Assembly (NCBI GenBank): GCA_023663225.1
Contig: JAMPHU010000018.1
Coordinates: forward strand, 1-53,092
DNA: 53,092 nt
Direction: 5' to 3'
Origin: Candidatus Gastranaerophilales bacterium
Lineage (GTDB): Bacteria > Bacillota > Clostridia > Lachnospirales > Lachnospiraceae
The notes under the pieces are model-generated. The model had not been told where the DNA came from and did not search any database. It worked only from the letters and a program-made list of their open reading frames with translations. Made by a program: the position numbers and the translations under genes. Positions 42,537-50,514 of the stretch are shown here, one piece after another; the first letter of the stretch is position 1, and every line of letters begins with the position of its first letter.

Positions 42537-42827
42537 TTAACAGATTAGTGTTCCCGAAGGATCAACTCCCCTATCATGTCCCACATGTTCTATCCGGTTT
42601 TTATATTGCTCACCCAAAACATAATATCTGACGCTGTCTTCTTCCTCGTCAATAATATCCAAAATTTGCTTTTTTATCATGGCAAACTGCGTATTATCAA
42701 CCAGACATTCAAATACCGAATTCTGCACCCGCCGCCCGTAATTTACACATACTCGGGCCACTTTTGCCAGACGCTTTACACCTTGACTGGTCTTTGTATT
42801 TACATCATATGTAATCAATACCAACAT
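42537..42827 (-). CDS. cas2: CRISPR-associated endonuclease Cas2
   Basis: A 96-residue ferredoxin-fold protein that dimerises and bridges two Cas1 dimers during spacer integration. MLVLITYDVNTKTSQG at the N terminus contains the conserved first-strand Asp, and RRVQNSVFECLVD and VRYYVLG follow in the family order. The ATG at 42827, 4 nt after the cas1 stop, gives the standard N terminus; an upstream in-frame ATG at 42860 lies inside cas1. It is the last gene of the operon, directly before the leader. Confidence 0.96.
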   Translation of the reverse strand: MLVLITYDVNTKTSQGVKRLAKVARVCVNYGRRVQNSVFECLVDNTQFAMIKKQILDIIDEEEDSVRYYVLGEQYKNRIEHVGHDRGVDPSGTLIC

Positions 42828-42831
42828 ATTT

Positions 42832-43860
42832 TTACCTCTTAAAAAATGGCGGATATGCATCTAAATCTCCCCGCAGATACCTAGCAAGCAGCAATGCCTG
42901 AACATAGGGCAGTAGTCCCACTGGCACCTTTTCCTTTAAAAAAGGATGCTGTATCACCTCCTGCTTTGTCTCCTGCCATCTCTGAATAACGACCTTTCTG
43001 CCGGAATCTGTCATAATGACCGCATGATCTTCCATTTTCAGAAAATCAGATGGCGCAACTTGCCGTTTGTTTATAAGCGTCAGTACAAATCTATCCGCAA
43101 TGGGACTCCTCAATTCTTCCATCAAATCCAACGCCAGCGACTTTCTGCCTGGCCTGTCACGATGCATAAAACCTACATATGGATCCAAACCGACAGAGTA
43201 TGCCGCTCCAGCACATTCATTCGCTAAGAGGGAATACGCAAATGACAAAAGCGCGTTCACATTGTCAAGCGGCGGACGCTTATTTCTTCCATCAAATCGA
43301 AATTGCTCTTTATTTTGCAAGATCAATTCGTCAAATACATGAAAGTAAACTGTCGCCGCCTCCCCTTCATATCCTCTTAATTCGTCCAGACCCTGACAAT
43401 TCCTGATATTCTCAACGGCATTTTGCAGCAATTCAGAAGCATGACGCATTTTTTCAACATTGACTCTCATTTCATGATCTCGTATAGCGCGATTGACTAC
43501 ATAGCGCTCATTATAAACTTTTCCAAGAATCATATTTCGTGCAATGTCCAAGCATTTCTGCGCATCGTCCGAAAACCGGTACTGCGTTTTACGCAAAATA
43601 ACATTTCCGTTTTCCTGCCCGACAAACCTTCCGCAGTATTGATTCCCCAAAAAGAAACTTATCGACACATTATTTTCCGTACACTTTTTCATCAGTGCCG
43701 GACTGACGCCGGTATAATTGAATGTCACCACTGCTTCAAGATTATGAATGGGAAGGCGCATTGCGATTTCCTCATTTTTCCTGACCACAATATTTTCCCC
43801 ATCCAGACTCAGGTAAGCATCAGGCGAAGTCACATAGAGCGTATTAAGAAGCTTCTTCAT
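42832..43860 (-). CDS. cas1: CRISPR-associated integrase Cas1 (type I-C)
   Basis: A 342-residue integrase. The N-terminal beta domain (LLNTLYVTSPDAYLSLDGENIVV) and the helical catalytic domain are intact. The metal site is formed by Glu in GYEGEAATVYF near residue 165, His in GFMHRDRPGRKSLALDLMEE near residue 232, and Asp/Glu in the same segment. Size is normal. Its start overlaps cas4 by 4 nt (ATGA). With Cas2 and Cas4 it makes the complete adaptation module, consistent with the very long, apparently recently growing array. Confidence 0.97.
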   Translation of the reverse strand: MKKLLNTLYVTSPDAYLSLDGENIVVRKNEEIAMRLPIHNLEAVVTFNYTGVSPALMKKCTENNVSISFFLGNQYCGRFVGQENGNVILRKTQYRFSDDAQKCLDIARNMILGKVYNERYVVNRAIRDHEMRVNVEKMRHASELLQNAVENIRNCQGLDELRGYEGEAATVYFHVFDELILQNKEQFRFDGRNKRPPLDNVNALLSFAYSLLANECAGAAYSVGLDPYVGFMHRDRPGRKSLALDLMEELRSPIADRFVLTLINKRQVAPSDFLKMEDHAVIMTDSGRKVVIQRWQETKQEVIQHPFLKEKVPVGLLPYVQALLLARYLRGDLDAYPPFFKR

Positions 43861-44522
43861 CTCGTTTCCTCCCCAAGCACGGCTTCTATATAGTTTTTAA
43901 CACCGATACGACTGCCAAGATCCGGTACGCATATATTTTGCAGTGAACACTGTTTGCACTTTGCTCCGGCTTTTACCTTCGGAGTGTAGCTGCTTTCATA
44001 ATACCGATGCATCTCTTTCAGGGAATCCTTTACCTTCTCCCGAAGAGCTGCTGTTAATTCCACTTCCTTTCTGTGCTTCGTCTCTCCATAATACAAATAA
44101 CCCAGTTCAATTTCCGTTTGCAACATTTCTTCAAGACACATTGCCTGCGCCGTCAATTGCAGTTCATCCGCGTCGTGGCTTTTAGGTGCCCCGCGCTTAT
44201 ATTCTACAGGCACTACCCTGTAAAGGCCCTCACGGCCGCTTAATGGAACTCCCTGAGGGTCCGCATGAAACTCAACCAAATCACATTCTCCGCTGACCCC
44301 CAGGCTTCTGGAAAAGACCTTCATTGCACGAACAGACAATATCCCTCCCCTCTTTTCTTTATAGAATGGATTATGTGCATTTTCATGCATACTTCTTCCT
44401 TCAAAGGTTCTGACATTTTCCTCCCACTGCTGTTCGATATGAATCAATGCCCACTGTCTCCTGCAAAATGCAAAATGCTGAATACCGGACAACAGCAAAA
44501 AATCCTCTTCTTCGTATTCCAT
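43857..44522 (-). CDS. cas4: CRISPR-associated exonuclease Cas4
   Basis: A 221-residue RecB-like nuclease that trims prespacers and selects the PAM-proximal end. Four cysteines for a 4Fe-4S cluster are visible: C near residue 18 (FAFCRRQWAL), and KCKQCSLQNIC near residue 190. The nuclease core includes GECDLVEFH (motif II, about residue 78) and VPVEYKRG (motif III, EYK). It overlaps cas1 by 4 nt and starts 5 nt after cas7. Confidence 0.95.
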   Translation of the reverse strand: MEYEEEDFLLLSGIQHFAFCRRQWALIHIEQQWEENVRTFEGRSMHENAHNPFYKEKRGGILSVRAMKVFSRSLGVSGECDLVEFHADPQGVPLSGREGLYRVVPVEYKRGAPKSHDADELQLTAQAMCLEEMLQTEIELGYLYYGETKHRKEVELTAALREKVKDSLKEMHRYYESSYTPKVKAGAKCKQCSLQNICVPDLGSRIGVKNYIEAVLGEETR

Positions 44523-44527
44523 ATCGA

Positions 44528-45415
44528 TTATTCCTTACAGATGCAGGTTACACCGTCCGGCAGATTTGTATCGATTTCCACTGTGTAGTCACCGAATTCC
44601 CTGACAATCTCCACCCCAGCCTTTCTCTCTACTTTTACACCGTCAAACAGCTTGTGAGCCGGTGCACATCCAAGTTCACTGTCATGTCTGAAAATAATCA
44701 GTTTTCGGACAGCCATCTTACCTCTCGCCGCAGAATGATCATTCTCAAACATATTTAAAATTGCCTGCCACAAAAGTTCAAGATCCTCCTCTGAAAATCC
44801 TGTGACCTTCCTTGCAAGATTTGCTGAAATATAACCCTCTGCGCGATACAATGCATATGGTACAATAAATTTTCTTCCCATTTCCGTACCCTTATTCTCC
44901 GCATCACTTTCCGTAGTAATAGCCACTCTGGTAATCGTGATCTCCTGCGGCAATACAGGATCTACTGACCTGGCAAAACCAATCTGAACCGGCCCCCTCA
45001 CCTGCCCGCAATTCAGCTTATCCTTTACAAATGTTGTCATTACCGCGCCAAAAGTCCTGATGTCATAAAAATTTTCACACATAAAATCCCTTATCTTTCG
45101 ATCCAATTCGGGATCCTCTTTTTTCTTTGCCTTGATATCGCCTGTGGCCACACCCACATAATCATATGCTTCCTTATCGCTGCGGTTTAAGGGAACATTT
45201 TCCTTGATATAAATGCGATATCCTTTTTCATCTTCCTTTACTGTTTCCACATAATTACGAATTTTTCTCTTTAAACAGACATCTGTTACAAGGCCATACC
45301 CGCTCTCCGGATCAACTCGCGGCATATTTCCTGCATCAGGATCGCCGTTGGGATTTCCATTCTCCACGTCAAATAAAATCACAAAATCATATCTGTTTTT
45401 TATTACTTCACTCAT
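44528..45415 (-). CDS. cas7: Cascade backbone protein Cas7 (Csd2/Cas7c)
   Basis: A 295-residue RAMP protein that coats the crRNA in several copies. Family segments include NRYDFVILFDVENGNPNGDPD at the N terminus, DVCLKRKIRNYVE near residue 45, DIRTFGAVMTTF near residue 117 and RGPVQIGFARSVDPV near residue 135. Length is normal for type I-C. It starts 2 nt after cas8c ends. Regularly spaced thumb loops of this protein are what flip out every sixth base of the guide, relevant to the guide-like element near 48.0 kb. Confidence 0.96.
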   Translation of the reverse strand: MSEVIKNRYDFVILFDVENGNPNGDPDAGNMPRVDPESGYGLVTDVCLKRKIRNYVETVKEDEKGYRIYIKENVPLNRSDKEAYDYVGVATGDIKAKKKEDPELDRKIRDFMCENFYDIRTFGAVMTTFVKDKLNCGQVRGPVQIGFARSVDPVLPQEITITRVAITTESDAENKGTEMGRKFIVPYALYRAEGYISANLARKVTGFSEEDLELLWQAILNMFENDHSAARGKMAVRKLIIFRHDSELGCAPAHKLFDGVKVERKAGVEIVREFGDYTVEIDTNLPDGVTCICKE

Positions 45416-45417
45416 TT

Positions 45418-45780
45418 TTACTTCTCCTCCATTTTCTGATAACGTTTCTGCGTTTGATGATAATAACCCAAATGAAAGGAACCCTGCTGTGGCATTGTCA
45501 TCCGCACCGGATACTCTTCTCCCAGCTTGTCCACGATTTCCTGAACCTGTTTCTGAAAAGAAATCCGGCTTCCTTCGGTTCTTAATTTTCTCAAATGCTT
45601 CTGTGCCAGGTTTATAAGCATCGGGAAAGTGTTTGCAGGGGCAGATGCAGCAGAATTAAAATATTTATCTTTTATCGTTGAATTAATCCCTGGATTTGCT
45701 TCCTGCTGAATATGCTCCAGCACTGCAAACAATCTTCCCAAGTTGTAAGGCACATTCCCGCTTTCTTCATTTAATGCCAT
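45418..45780 (-). CDS. Cas11c small subunit from an internal start in cas8c
   Basis: An in-frame ATG inside cas8c at 45780 is preceded by a perfect AGGAGGT (plus coordinates 45788-45794) with 7 nt spacing. It gives a 120-residue protein starting MALNEESGNVPYNLGRLFAV. In type I-C systems the small subunit Cas11c is known to be made from an internal start within cas8c and to be about this size; it stabilises the belly of Cascade. The AGGAGGT strength and the length both fit. It shares frame and stop with cas8c. Confidence 0.75.
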   Translation of the reverse strand: MALNEESGNVPYNLGRLFAVLEHIQQEANPGINSTIKDKYFNSAASAPANTFPMLINLAQKHLRKLRTEGSRISFQKQVQEIVDKLGEEYPVRMTMPQQGSFHLGYYHQTQKRYQKMEEK

Positions 45781-47175
45781 CTGTAATACCTCCTCTGGAC
45801 ACTGTATGTTTCTGTTTTTCAAATAATAAGCCTTGATAATTGCCGCTCTGCCTCGGGTCACCTCGTGTTCCGCCCGAATGCGCAGCATCACTCCGTTCAA
45901 TAAAGATGCAGGGTATGCACCTCCTGTCAATATAGCCTTCATCATATCTGCGGCCATCTGTGGCGAGGGCGTTTTATCCCTTGCATTTTGATTAACTGTT
46001 TCCTGCAGCAGTTCCCAACATGGAAGTCTTTTATATCTGTCATAAACCGGCTTTACGATTTCCAGTCTGTCATAATGTCTCCCCACATTGCGCAGCATAT
46101 TTCCAAAGGAATCCTGCCAGAAAAACCGGACAGACAAACGTGCCGCATTCGGCGCCACTCCCAGAATATAAAAATGCCGGTTCTCATCCAGTCTCAGGTT
46201 CTCCAGTTCAATCGGTTTCCCTTCAAGGGCCACATTCAAAATGGCGCTCAGATTTTCATCCGTTACCTTTCCCTCATCTTCCACTCCGAACATTGCGGCA
46301 ATACCCACATCCTGATATTCTTTTTCACCTCCGTCCGCCCAACAGACAATCGTGGTATCGCCAATCCATTTACTATGTTCTCTGTCACTTAACAGACTGT
46401 TCAGGGCTGCACCATAGGCCGCCGCCGCATATTCTCCGACGGAAGCGTTTTCACCCTGTTCCTTTCCATAAGAGCAAAAGGCCTGTGCATTAAAGGATAC
46501 CAGAGAGGTGCCCATTGCCTGTGCCCCATATACTCCTTTGATAACAGGATGCAATGTTGCAATATGTGCCGGTTTCCCGATAATCATACAGAATCCGTTC
46601 GGTTCCGCTCCCCGGTTATCATAATACTGCTGCCAGCAGTTTCTGACGGCGGTATCCTCCGTTACCGGTTTGCCCTCATAGCAAAAAAGAATGTTGGCAC
46701 CGGCCATTAATTCCTTCCAGGCCTCCTTTATACATGGATGCTCTGATGCTCCTTCCGGATCCCATTTCTGCAAAAAGAACAGAACTGCTTTTGCCGCATC
46801 TGATTGTACCTCCTGCAGCAATTCTCTGTGCAATTCACAGAACGCATTAAAACACTGCCCGGTTCTTTCCGGGTTACCTTTTTCATCCACTCCCAGAATA
46901 TAGGTTGCATTATCACACAGGAAATTAGGACTGATATTTACTGAGCGCTTCACGGACTGCGGCACTATCATCTCCCGAGGCTCATCGACAACTTTTTTAC
47001 CTTTTTCCTTCTGAACCTTCAGCGAAACCAAATCAATGATATTCCCTTCCTTATCCAGATTCATTCCAAAGGAAACTCTTGCAGTTCCCCAGCCGGGTCT
47101 GGGGATTTCCCCTTTTTCCAACAGGTCTTCATAATGTTTTACCAAAGCCTGCAATATCACATAACCACCTCGCAA
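45418..47175 (-). CDS. cas8c: Cascade large subunit Cas8c (Csd1)
   Basis: A 585-residue protein that recognises the PAM (usually TTC in type I-C) and recruits Cas3. The N terminus reads MRGGYVILQALVKHYEDLLEKGEIPRPGW, and the rest has the Csd1 order: PNFLCDNATYILG, an internal SVRFFWQDSFGNML near residue 350 and the C-terminal Cas11-like helical region from about residue 465. Its start overlaps cas5 by 19 nt. Length is normal and I see no disruption. An internal translation start yields Cas11c. Confidence 0.95.
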   Translation of the reverse strand: MRGGYVILQALVKHYEDLLEKGEIPRPGWGTARVSFGMNLDKEGNIIDLVSLKVQKEKGKKVVDEPREMIVPQSVKRSVNISPNFLCDNATYILGVDEKGNPERTGQCFNAFCELHRELLQEVQSDAAKAVLFFLQKWDPEGASEHPCIKEAWKELMAGANILFCYEGKPVTEDTAVRNCWQQYYDNRGAEPNGFCMIIGKPAHIATLHPVIKGVYGAQAMGTSLVSFNAQAFCSYGKEQGENASVGEYAAAAYGAALNSLLSDREHSKWIGDTTIVCWADGGEKEYQDVGIAAMFGVEDEGKVTDENLSAILNVALEGKPIELENLRLDENRHFYILGVAPNAARLSVRFFWQDSFGNMLRNVGRHYDRLEIVKPVYDRYKRLPCWELLQETVNQNARDKTPSPQMAADMMKAILTGGAYPASLLNGVMLRIRAEHEVTRGRAAIIKAYYLKNRNIQCPEEVLQMALNEESGNVPYNLGRLFAVLEHIQQEANPGINSTIKDKYFNSAASAPANTFPMLINLAQKHLRKLRTEGSRISFQKQVQEIVDKLGEEYPVRMTMPQQGSFHLGYYHQTQKRYQKMEEK

Positions 47176-47849
47176 TCCCTCAGATCCAGCATCCCATCCT
47201 TCATCTGTGCCCTGAAAAATCTGGGACAGATTCCTGCCGGATTATCGTAATCCATACTGTGAAGCATATATCCGAAATCCTTCGTCAACGGAACAACAGG
47301 TATCTCGCCGCCTTCCCATTCTCGAAAATGTGCCGGAAATTCCCTGCACCCAAAATACGGCTGATGATAACACTGCCCTTTCCGCAAACGCCGTTTCATA
47401 ATATCCTGGAATTTTCCCGGATTATCTCCGGGACTGGCATCCGGAGTCATATCAAAATGAGCTTCAATCACATAATGTACATCCTGCAATATCAGGGAAG
47501 AGCGCTGATTCCTCTCAACCGCCGTATTCAGATACAGACTGCCTGTTCCTGTTGTCATAACAGTTCGCACAGTACTGGCCGAAATTTTTGATTTCACTTC
47601 ATTTCGTTTGACACTTGTCATTTTAATGCCTGTAGGGTTAATTTCCGCCTCCTTCTGTCTTTCCAACTGGATCGGCGCCATCAGATAAATCTTATCCGCC
47701 ACCCAGTTTAATCCAGGATGCCAATAGATCGCTTCCAAGAGTCCCCTTGCGGCGGAAGGTGTAATAATATCATAGGACACTCTTTCTGTTTTCATCTCCG
47801 GTCTGGAAAAGCATGCATTTTTCCCCCATACTTCCACCATAACTGACAT
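47157..47849 (-). CDS. cas5: Cas5c/Cas5d, crRNA-processing Cascade subunit
   Basis: A 230-residue RAMP protein. In type I-C it replaces Cas6: it cuts the pre-crRNA at the base of the repeat stem, leaving the 11-nt 5' handle, and stays bound to it. The N terminus SVMVEVWGKNACFSRPEMKTERVSY and SAARGLLEAIYWHPG are characteristic. Further family segments are RNQRSSLILQDVHYVIEAHF and YFGCREFPAHF. AAGGAGGGG lies upstream of the ATG at 47849. It is the first gene of the cas5-cas8c-cas7-cas4-cas1-cas2 transcript, so the guide-like target upstream would affect all of them. Confidence 0.95.
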   Translation of the reverse strand: MSVMVEVWGKNACFSRPEMKTERVSYDIITPSAARGLLEAIYWHPGLNWVADKIYLMAPIQLERQKEAEINPTGIKMTSVKRNEVKSKISASTVRTVMTTGTGSLYLNTAVERNQRSSLILQDVHYVIEAHFDMTPDASPGDNPGKFQDIMKRRLRKGQCYHQPYFGCREFPAHFREWEGGEIPVVPLTKDFGYMLHSMDYDNPAGICPRFFRAQMKDGMLDLRDCEVVM

Positions 47850-47867
47850 TTCATTCCCCTCCTTTCA

Positions 47868-47904
47868 TTCAATAGTTTAAATTGTAAATTTTTATTCTTA
47901 ATAA
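47868..47904 (+). promoter_or_regulatory. Putative Cascade-binding operator in the cas5 leader (PAM plus pseudo-protospacer)
   Basis: TTC (47868-47870) is followed by AATAG.TTAAA.TGTAA from 47871, where dots are positions that differ from the guide-like RNA at 47976-48058. Matches are at 1-5, 7-11 and 13-17, mismatches at 6, 12 and 18, with no useful pairing beyond. The site lies between the predicted -10 of the cas5 promoter and the cas5 ribosome binding site, so a bound Cascade would block initiation or early elongation. Partial pairing would not be expected to trigger Cas3 cleavage. Confidence 0.75.
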
Positions 47905-47932
47905 TTGTATTATAATCTTATACTACTGTCAA
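47904..47932 (-). promoter_or_regulatory. Promoter of the cas5-cas8c-cas7-cas4-cas1-cas2 operon
   Basis: TTGACA (47932-47927), 17 nt, TACAAT (47909-47904) on the minus strand. Transcription would start near 47897, about 48 nt upstream of the cas5 ATG. It lies back to back with the predicted promoter of the guide-like RNA. Confidence 0.7.
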
Positions 47933-47940
47933 TACTAATA

Positions 47941-47969
47941 TTGCATTTTCTTTCACAAAACGTTACACT
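47941..47969 (+). promoter_or_regulatory. Putative promoter of the CreR-like RNA
   Basis: TTGCAT (47941-47946), 17 nt, TACACT (47964-47969) on the plus strand. The predicted start, 7 nt after the -10, is about 47976, exactly where the pseudo-repeat begins (GTCATC). The boxes are weak, which would suit a regulator expressed at a low level. Confidence 0.5.
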
Positions 47970-47975
47970 ATTTAT

Positions 47976-48058
47976 GTCATCAGATTGATGTGGATTGAAA
48001 TAATAGGTTAAACTGTAATACTCATTCAGGCGACAGACAATATCTGTCGCCTGAACAT
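47976..48058 (+). ncRNA. CreR-like guide RNA: degenerate CRISPR repeat, pseudo-spacer and terminator hairpin
   Basis: The 26-nt pseudo-repeat at 47976-48001 begins GTCATC (true repeat GTCGTC), keeps a shorter hairpin (CATCA-GAT-TGATG) and ends with the 11-nt handle TGGATTGAAAT (true handle TGGGTTGAAAT, one difference). The handle starts directly after the hairpin, as Cas5d cleavage requires. The pseudo-spacer begins at 48002 (AATAGGTTAAACTGTAA). It matches the cas5 promoter-proximal site at 47871 at all positions except 6, 12 and 18 over the first 18, next to a TTC PAM. A 13-bp hairpin (TTCAGGCGACAGA/TCTGTCGCCTGAA, 48025-48055) closes the element in place of a second repeat. CreR RNAs with this logic are known for other CRISPR types and repress cas transcription through Cascade. 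Transcription here is not shown. Confidence 0.78.
48025..48055 (+). terminator. Terminator-like hairpin of the CreR-like RNA
   Basis: A perfect 13-bp stem with loop CAATA, followed by CATTTCG. The T-tract is poor, so termination may be partial. It could alternatively stabilise the RNA 3' end. It lies between the pseudo-spacer and the convergent 3' end of cas3. Confidence 0.55.
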
Positions 48059-48102
48059 TTCGCCCCGCTGTTATACTATATACCGTTATTTCCATCTTCC
48101 GA

Positions 48103-50316
48103 TCATATCAATATTCCATATCCGGTTTCTACATCCATCTTAAGTCCGGTATCCCTGCTATATTGATTGCTATCACGCAGCACAAAAACATCCTTGTTGA
48201 TTTCTTCCAAACAGCCTGCTTCCCAAAGCATCTCAAAATGATTTTCATAAACATCGACACCATACTGCCCCAGTTTTCTGTATGTATTTCTGTCTGCAGC
48301 ACCTGTCTCTGCCTGTTTCAGCATGTCATATGCTCCTTCCAGTGGTATGTAAACTGTTTTCATCGCATTCTCAATCAAATGGAACTTTTGGCTGACAGTC
48401 GCAAAGGGGAAACAACCGCCTCCTATGCCTTTTCTCCACGCTGCCATAATCTCCTTTTGATCCAGATTTTCTTTTCCCAAAAGTTCTCTGAAATATTGAA
48501 AATAAAAAGAAATTGCTTCAGGCTCATCGATTGCTTCATATCTGCGCCACGCTTCCCTTAGCGCTGCAATGCTTTGAGCCGCATACCTGCTCTCCTCACC
48601 TTCCAGACGAAAAGAATAGACTATCTGCTCCTCCCGCGGCCGTTTTCCTTCCCGATTGCATCTGCCCGCAGCCTGAATCAGAGAATCAAGTCCCGCTTCC
48701 TGCCTGTATACCTGTGGGAAATCCAGATCAACTCCCGCTTCCAGCAGCGATGTTGCTATCACCCTGCACTTTTCTCCCGCATGCAGCCGTTCTCTGATTT
48801 CTGCAAATTTAAGTTTCCTGTCAGCAGGGCACAATAAGGTTGTCAGACAGAAAACCCCGTCCTCTTCCAGCGCCTGATATAGTTCCTGTGCTGTTTTCCT
48901 CTTGTTGACAATACAAAGCACCTGCTCCCGGCTGCACAAACGTTCTTCCAATTCTTCCGCAGATAATGAATTAATATTTTTAATTATATTCCTCTTGAAA
49001 AAGGCAAACAATTCTTCGGTGCCACTGCAAATCTCCCGAATACGACATTCCGGTATATAGGTCTGAAACCTTTCCTCCAGAGCAGGCTGTGTCGCTGTAC
49101 ACAGTACAACCGTTGATCTGTAATTCTCTGCCAGTTGTGCCATTGCGGCCACACATGGTTCCAGATAAGGCACCGGCAATGTCTGCGCCTCGTCAAAAAT
49201 AATTACGCTGTTTGCAATATTATGAAGTTTTCTGCACTTCCCGCTTTTGTTGGCATACAACGACTCAAAAAACTGTACCGCCGTAGTTACAATAATCGGA
49301 GCGTCCCAGTTTTCCGCAGCCAATGCTTTCCTGTAATTATTCTCTTCTCCTTCATCCTCGCTTACATCATACAAAACGCCGGAATGATGTTCCAGAACAT
49401 TTTCCTGTCCGAAAATGTGTTCAAAAACCGCCGCATTTTGATCGATAACTGATGTATAAGGTATTACATAAATAATTCTTTTCAGACTGTGTGTACAGAT
49501 ATGGTTCAGTGCAAATCCCATAGATGCTGTAGTCTTTCCGCCTCCCGTAGGCACAGTCAAGGTATACAGTCCTCTGGAATACTCTTTTCCCTTCTTCATA
49601 CACTCCCTCAGTATCCTGTTGCGTTGCCTGCACAGTTCTGTATTTGTCCCTGTTCCTGACCCTTCCGTTTCCAGCCAGCTGCTGACATATTCTTCAAAGC
49701 AATGCAGTAAAGTCTCCGGAGAATCATAGCCGCCTCTTTCTGCCTGAATTCCGTTCATAAAAGCTTCTGTATCCAGATAATCCGCATCCACCAGACAGGA
49801 AAAGATCATGCGGATAAAAAAGGACATATTAAAGCTGCTCTTATTACAAAATGCCGGAAATGCCACTGGGCAAATGTCGGAAATTTCCTGTTGCAAATCC
49901 ACCTTCCACCTGCTGTAATCCTCCAGTGCCCTTTTATGCCGCCCGAAGTAAGTTCCATCCTCCGGGTTTGCAGTTGTAATATTTCCTCCATCCAACAACC
50001 CGCTGTGATGTCCCGCCACTGCCATGCCCAATGCAATATATCTTTTGTCCAGCTTCTGTATTTCCACTGCTCCTGCAGTAGAGTGATCCACGCGATTGGA
50101 AGACAGAGGATTCCTTATTCGTTTTTGAAATGCTTCCGAATATTTTCCTATATCATGCAGTAGTCCGCACAAATACGCCGCATTTTCGCAGCCAAATTCG
50201 GAGGCAAACTCTTTTGCTCTTCTTGCCGTACCAAGCAGATGAGCCTTCACCTCCTGAATATTTCCCTCAACATCTATATGCGCAATCAGAATATCCTCAC
50301 TTTTCTCACTTTTCAT
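48103..50316 (-). CDS. cas3: CRISPR-associated nuclease/helicase Cas3 (HD fused, type I-C)
   Basis: A 737-residue effector. The N-terminal HD nuclease has H in KAHLLGTA near residue 25, LLHDIGKYSEAF (HD, about residue 52), HSTAG (about 78) and HHSGLLDGG (about 103). The helicase follows with motif I LTVPTGGGKTTAS near residue 250, motif II IIFDEAQTLP (DEAQ in place of DEAH) near 375, motif III LCTATQPA near 400 and motif VI IQAAGRCNREGKR near 550. It degrades DNA marked by Cascade. It has its own probable promoter and is separated from cas5 by 250 bp that hold the guide-like element. Confidence 0.96.
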   Translation of the reverse strand: MKSEKSEDILIAHIDVEGNIQEVKAHLLGTARRAKEFASEFGCENAAYLCGLLHDIGKYSEAFQKRIRNPLSSNRVDHSTAGAVEIQKLDKRYIALGMAVAGHHSGLLDGGNITTANPEDGTYFGRHKRALEDYSRWKVDLQQEISDICPVAFPAFCNKSSFNMSFFIRMIFSCLVDADYLDTEAFMNGIQAERGGYDSPETLLHCFEEYVSSWLETEGSGTGTNTELCRQRNRILRECMKKGKEYSRGLYTLTVPTGGGKTTASMGFALNHICTHSLKRIIYVIPYTSVIDQNAAVFEHIFGQENVLEHHSGVLYDVSEDEGEENNYRKALAAENWDAPIIVTTAVQFFESLYANKSGKCRKLHNIANSVIIFDEAQTLPVPYLEPCVAAMAQLAENYRSTVVLCTATQPALEERFQTYIPECRIREICSGTEELFAFFKRNIIKNINSLSAEELEERLCSREQVLCIVNKRKTAQELYQALEEDGVFCLTTLLCPADRKLKFAEIRERLHAGEKCRVIATSLLEAGVDLDFPQVYRQEAGLDSLIQAAGRCNREGKRPREEQIVYSFRLEGEESRYAAQSIAALREAWRRYEAIDEPEAISFYFQYFRELLGKENLDQKEIMAAWRKGIGGGCFPFATVSQKFHLIENAMKTVYIPLEGAYDMLKQAETGAADRNTYRKLGQYGVDVYENHFEMLWEAGCLEEINKDVFVLRDSNQYSRDTGLKMDVETGYGILI

Positions 50317-50443
50317 GCTGACGCCTTTTGTTTTTATTCTTTCTTACCAAATAAATACTGTTGAATTTCCTGTAATTTCATTGCCTTCCAAATCTCTTTT
50401 GCCGACCATTCAGCAGACACTGTATATTCCAAGTCTTTCATTC

Positions 50444-50472
50444 ATAATATCATAATTTTATATGAGCCACAA
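50444..50472 (-). promoter_or_regulatory. Putative cas3 promoter
   Basis: TTGTGG (50472-50467), 17 nt, TATTAT (50449-50444) on the minus strand, giving a cas3 leader of about 120 nt. The leader contains a 35-codon frame (50334-50441) whose ATG lies too close to the -10 to be read from this promoter. Confidence 0.4.
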
Positions 50473-50514
50473 TAAAAAAATCTTTATCCTGTCCCCTTCA
50501 CTGCCCGGACTTTA

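Noticed and set aside
47976-48058. A CreTA-type toxin-antitoxin RNA pair instead of a CreR regulator
   Set aside because: CreTA needs a toxin RNA whose promoter is the guide target. Here the match is in the cas5 promoter/leader itself, and no small toxin gene is seen between the pseudo-spacer and cas3.
47857-48102. A stand-alone second CRISPR array in the cas3-cas5 gap
   Set aside because: Only one repeat-like unit is present, it is degenerate and 6 nt shorter, and it is followed by a terminator hairpin rather than a second repeat.
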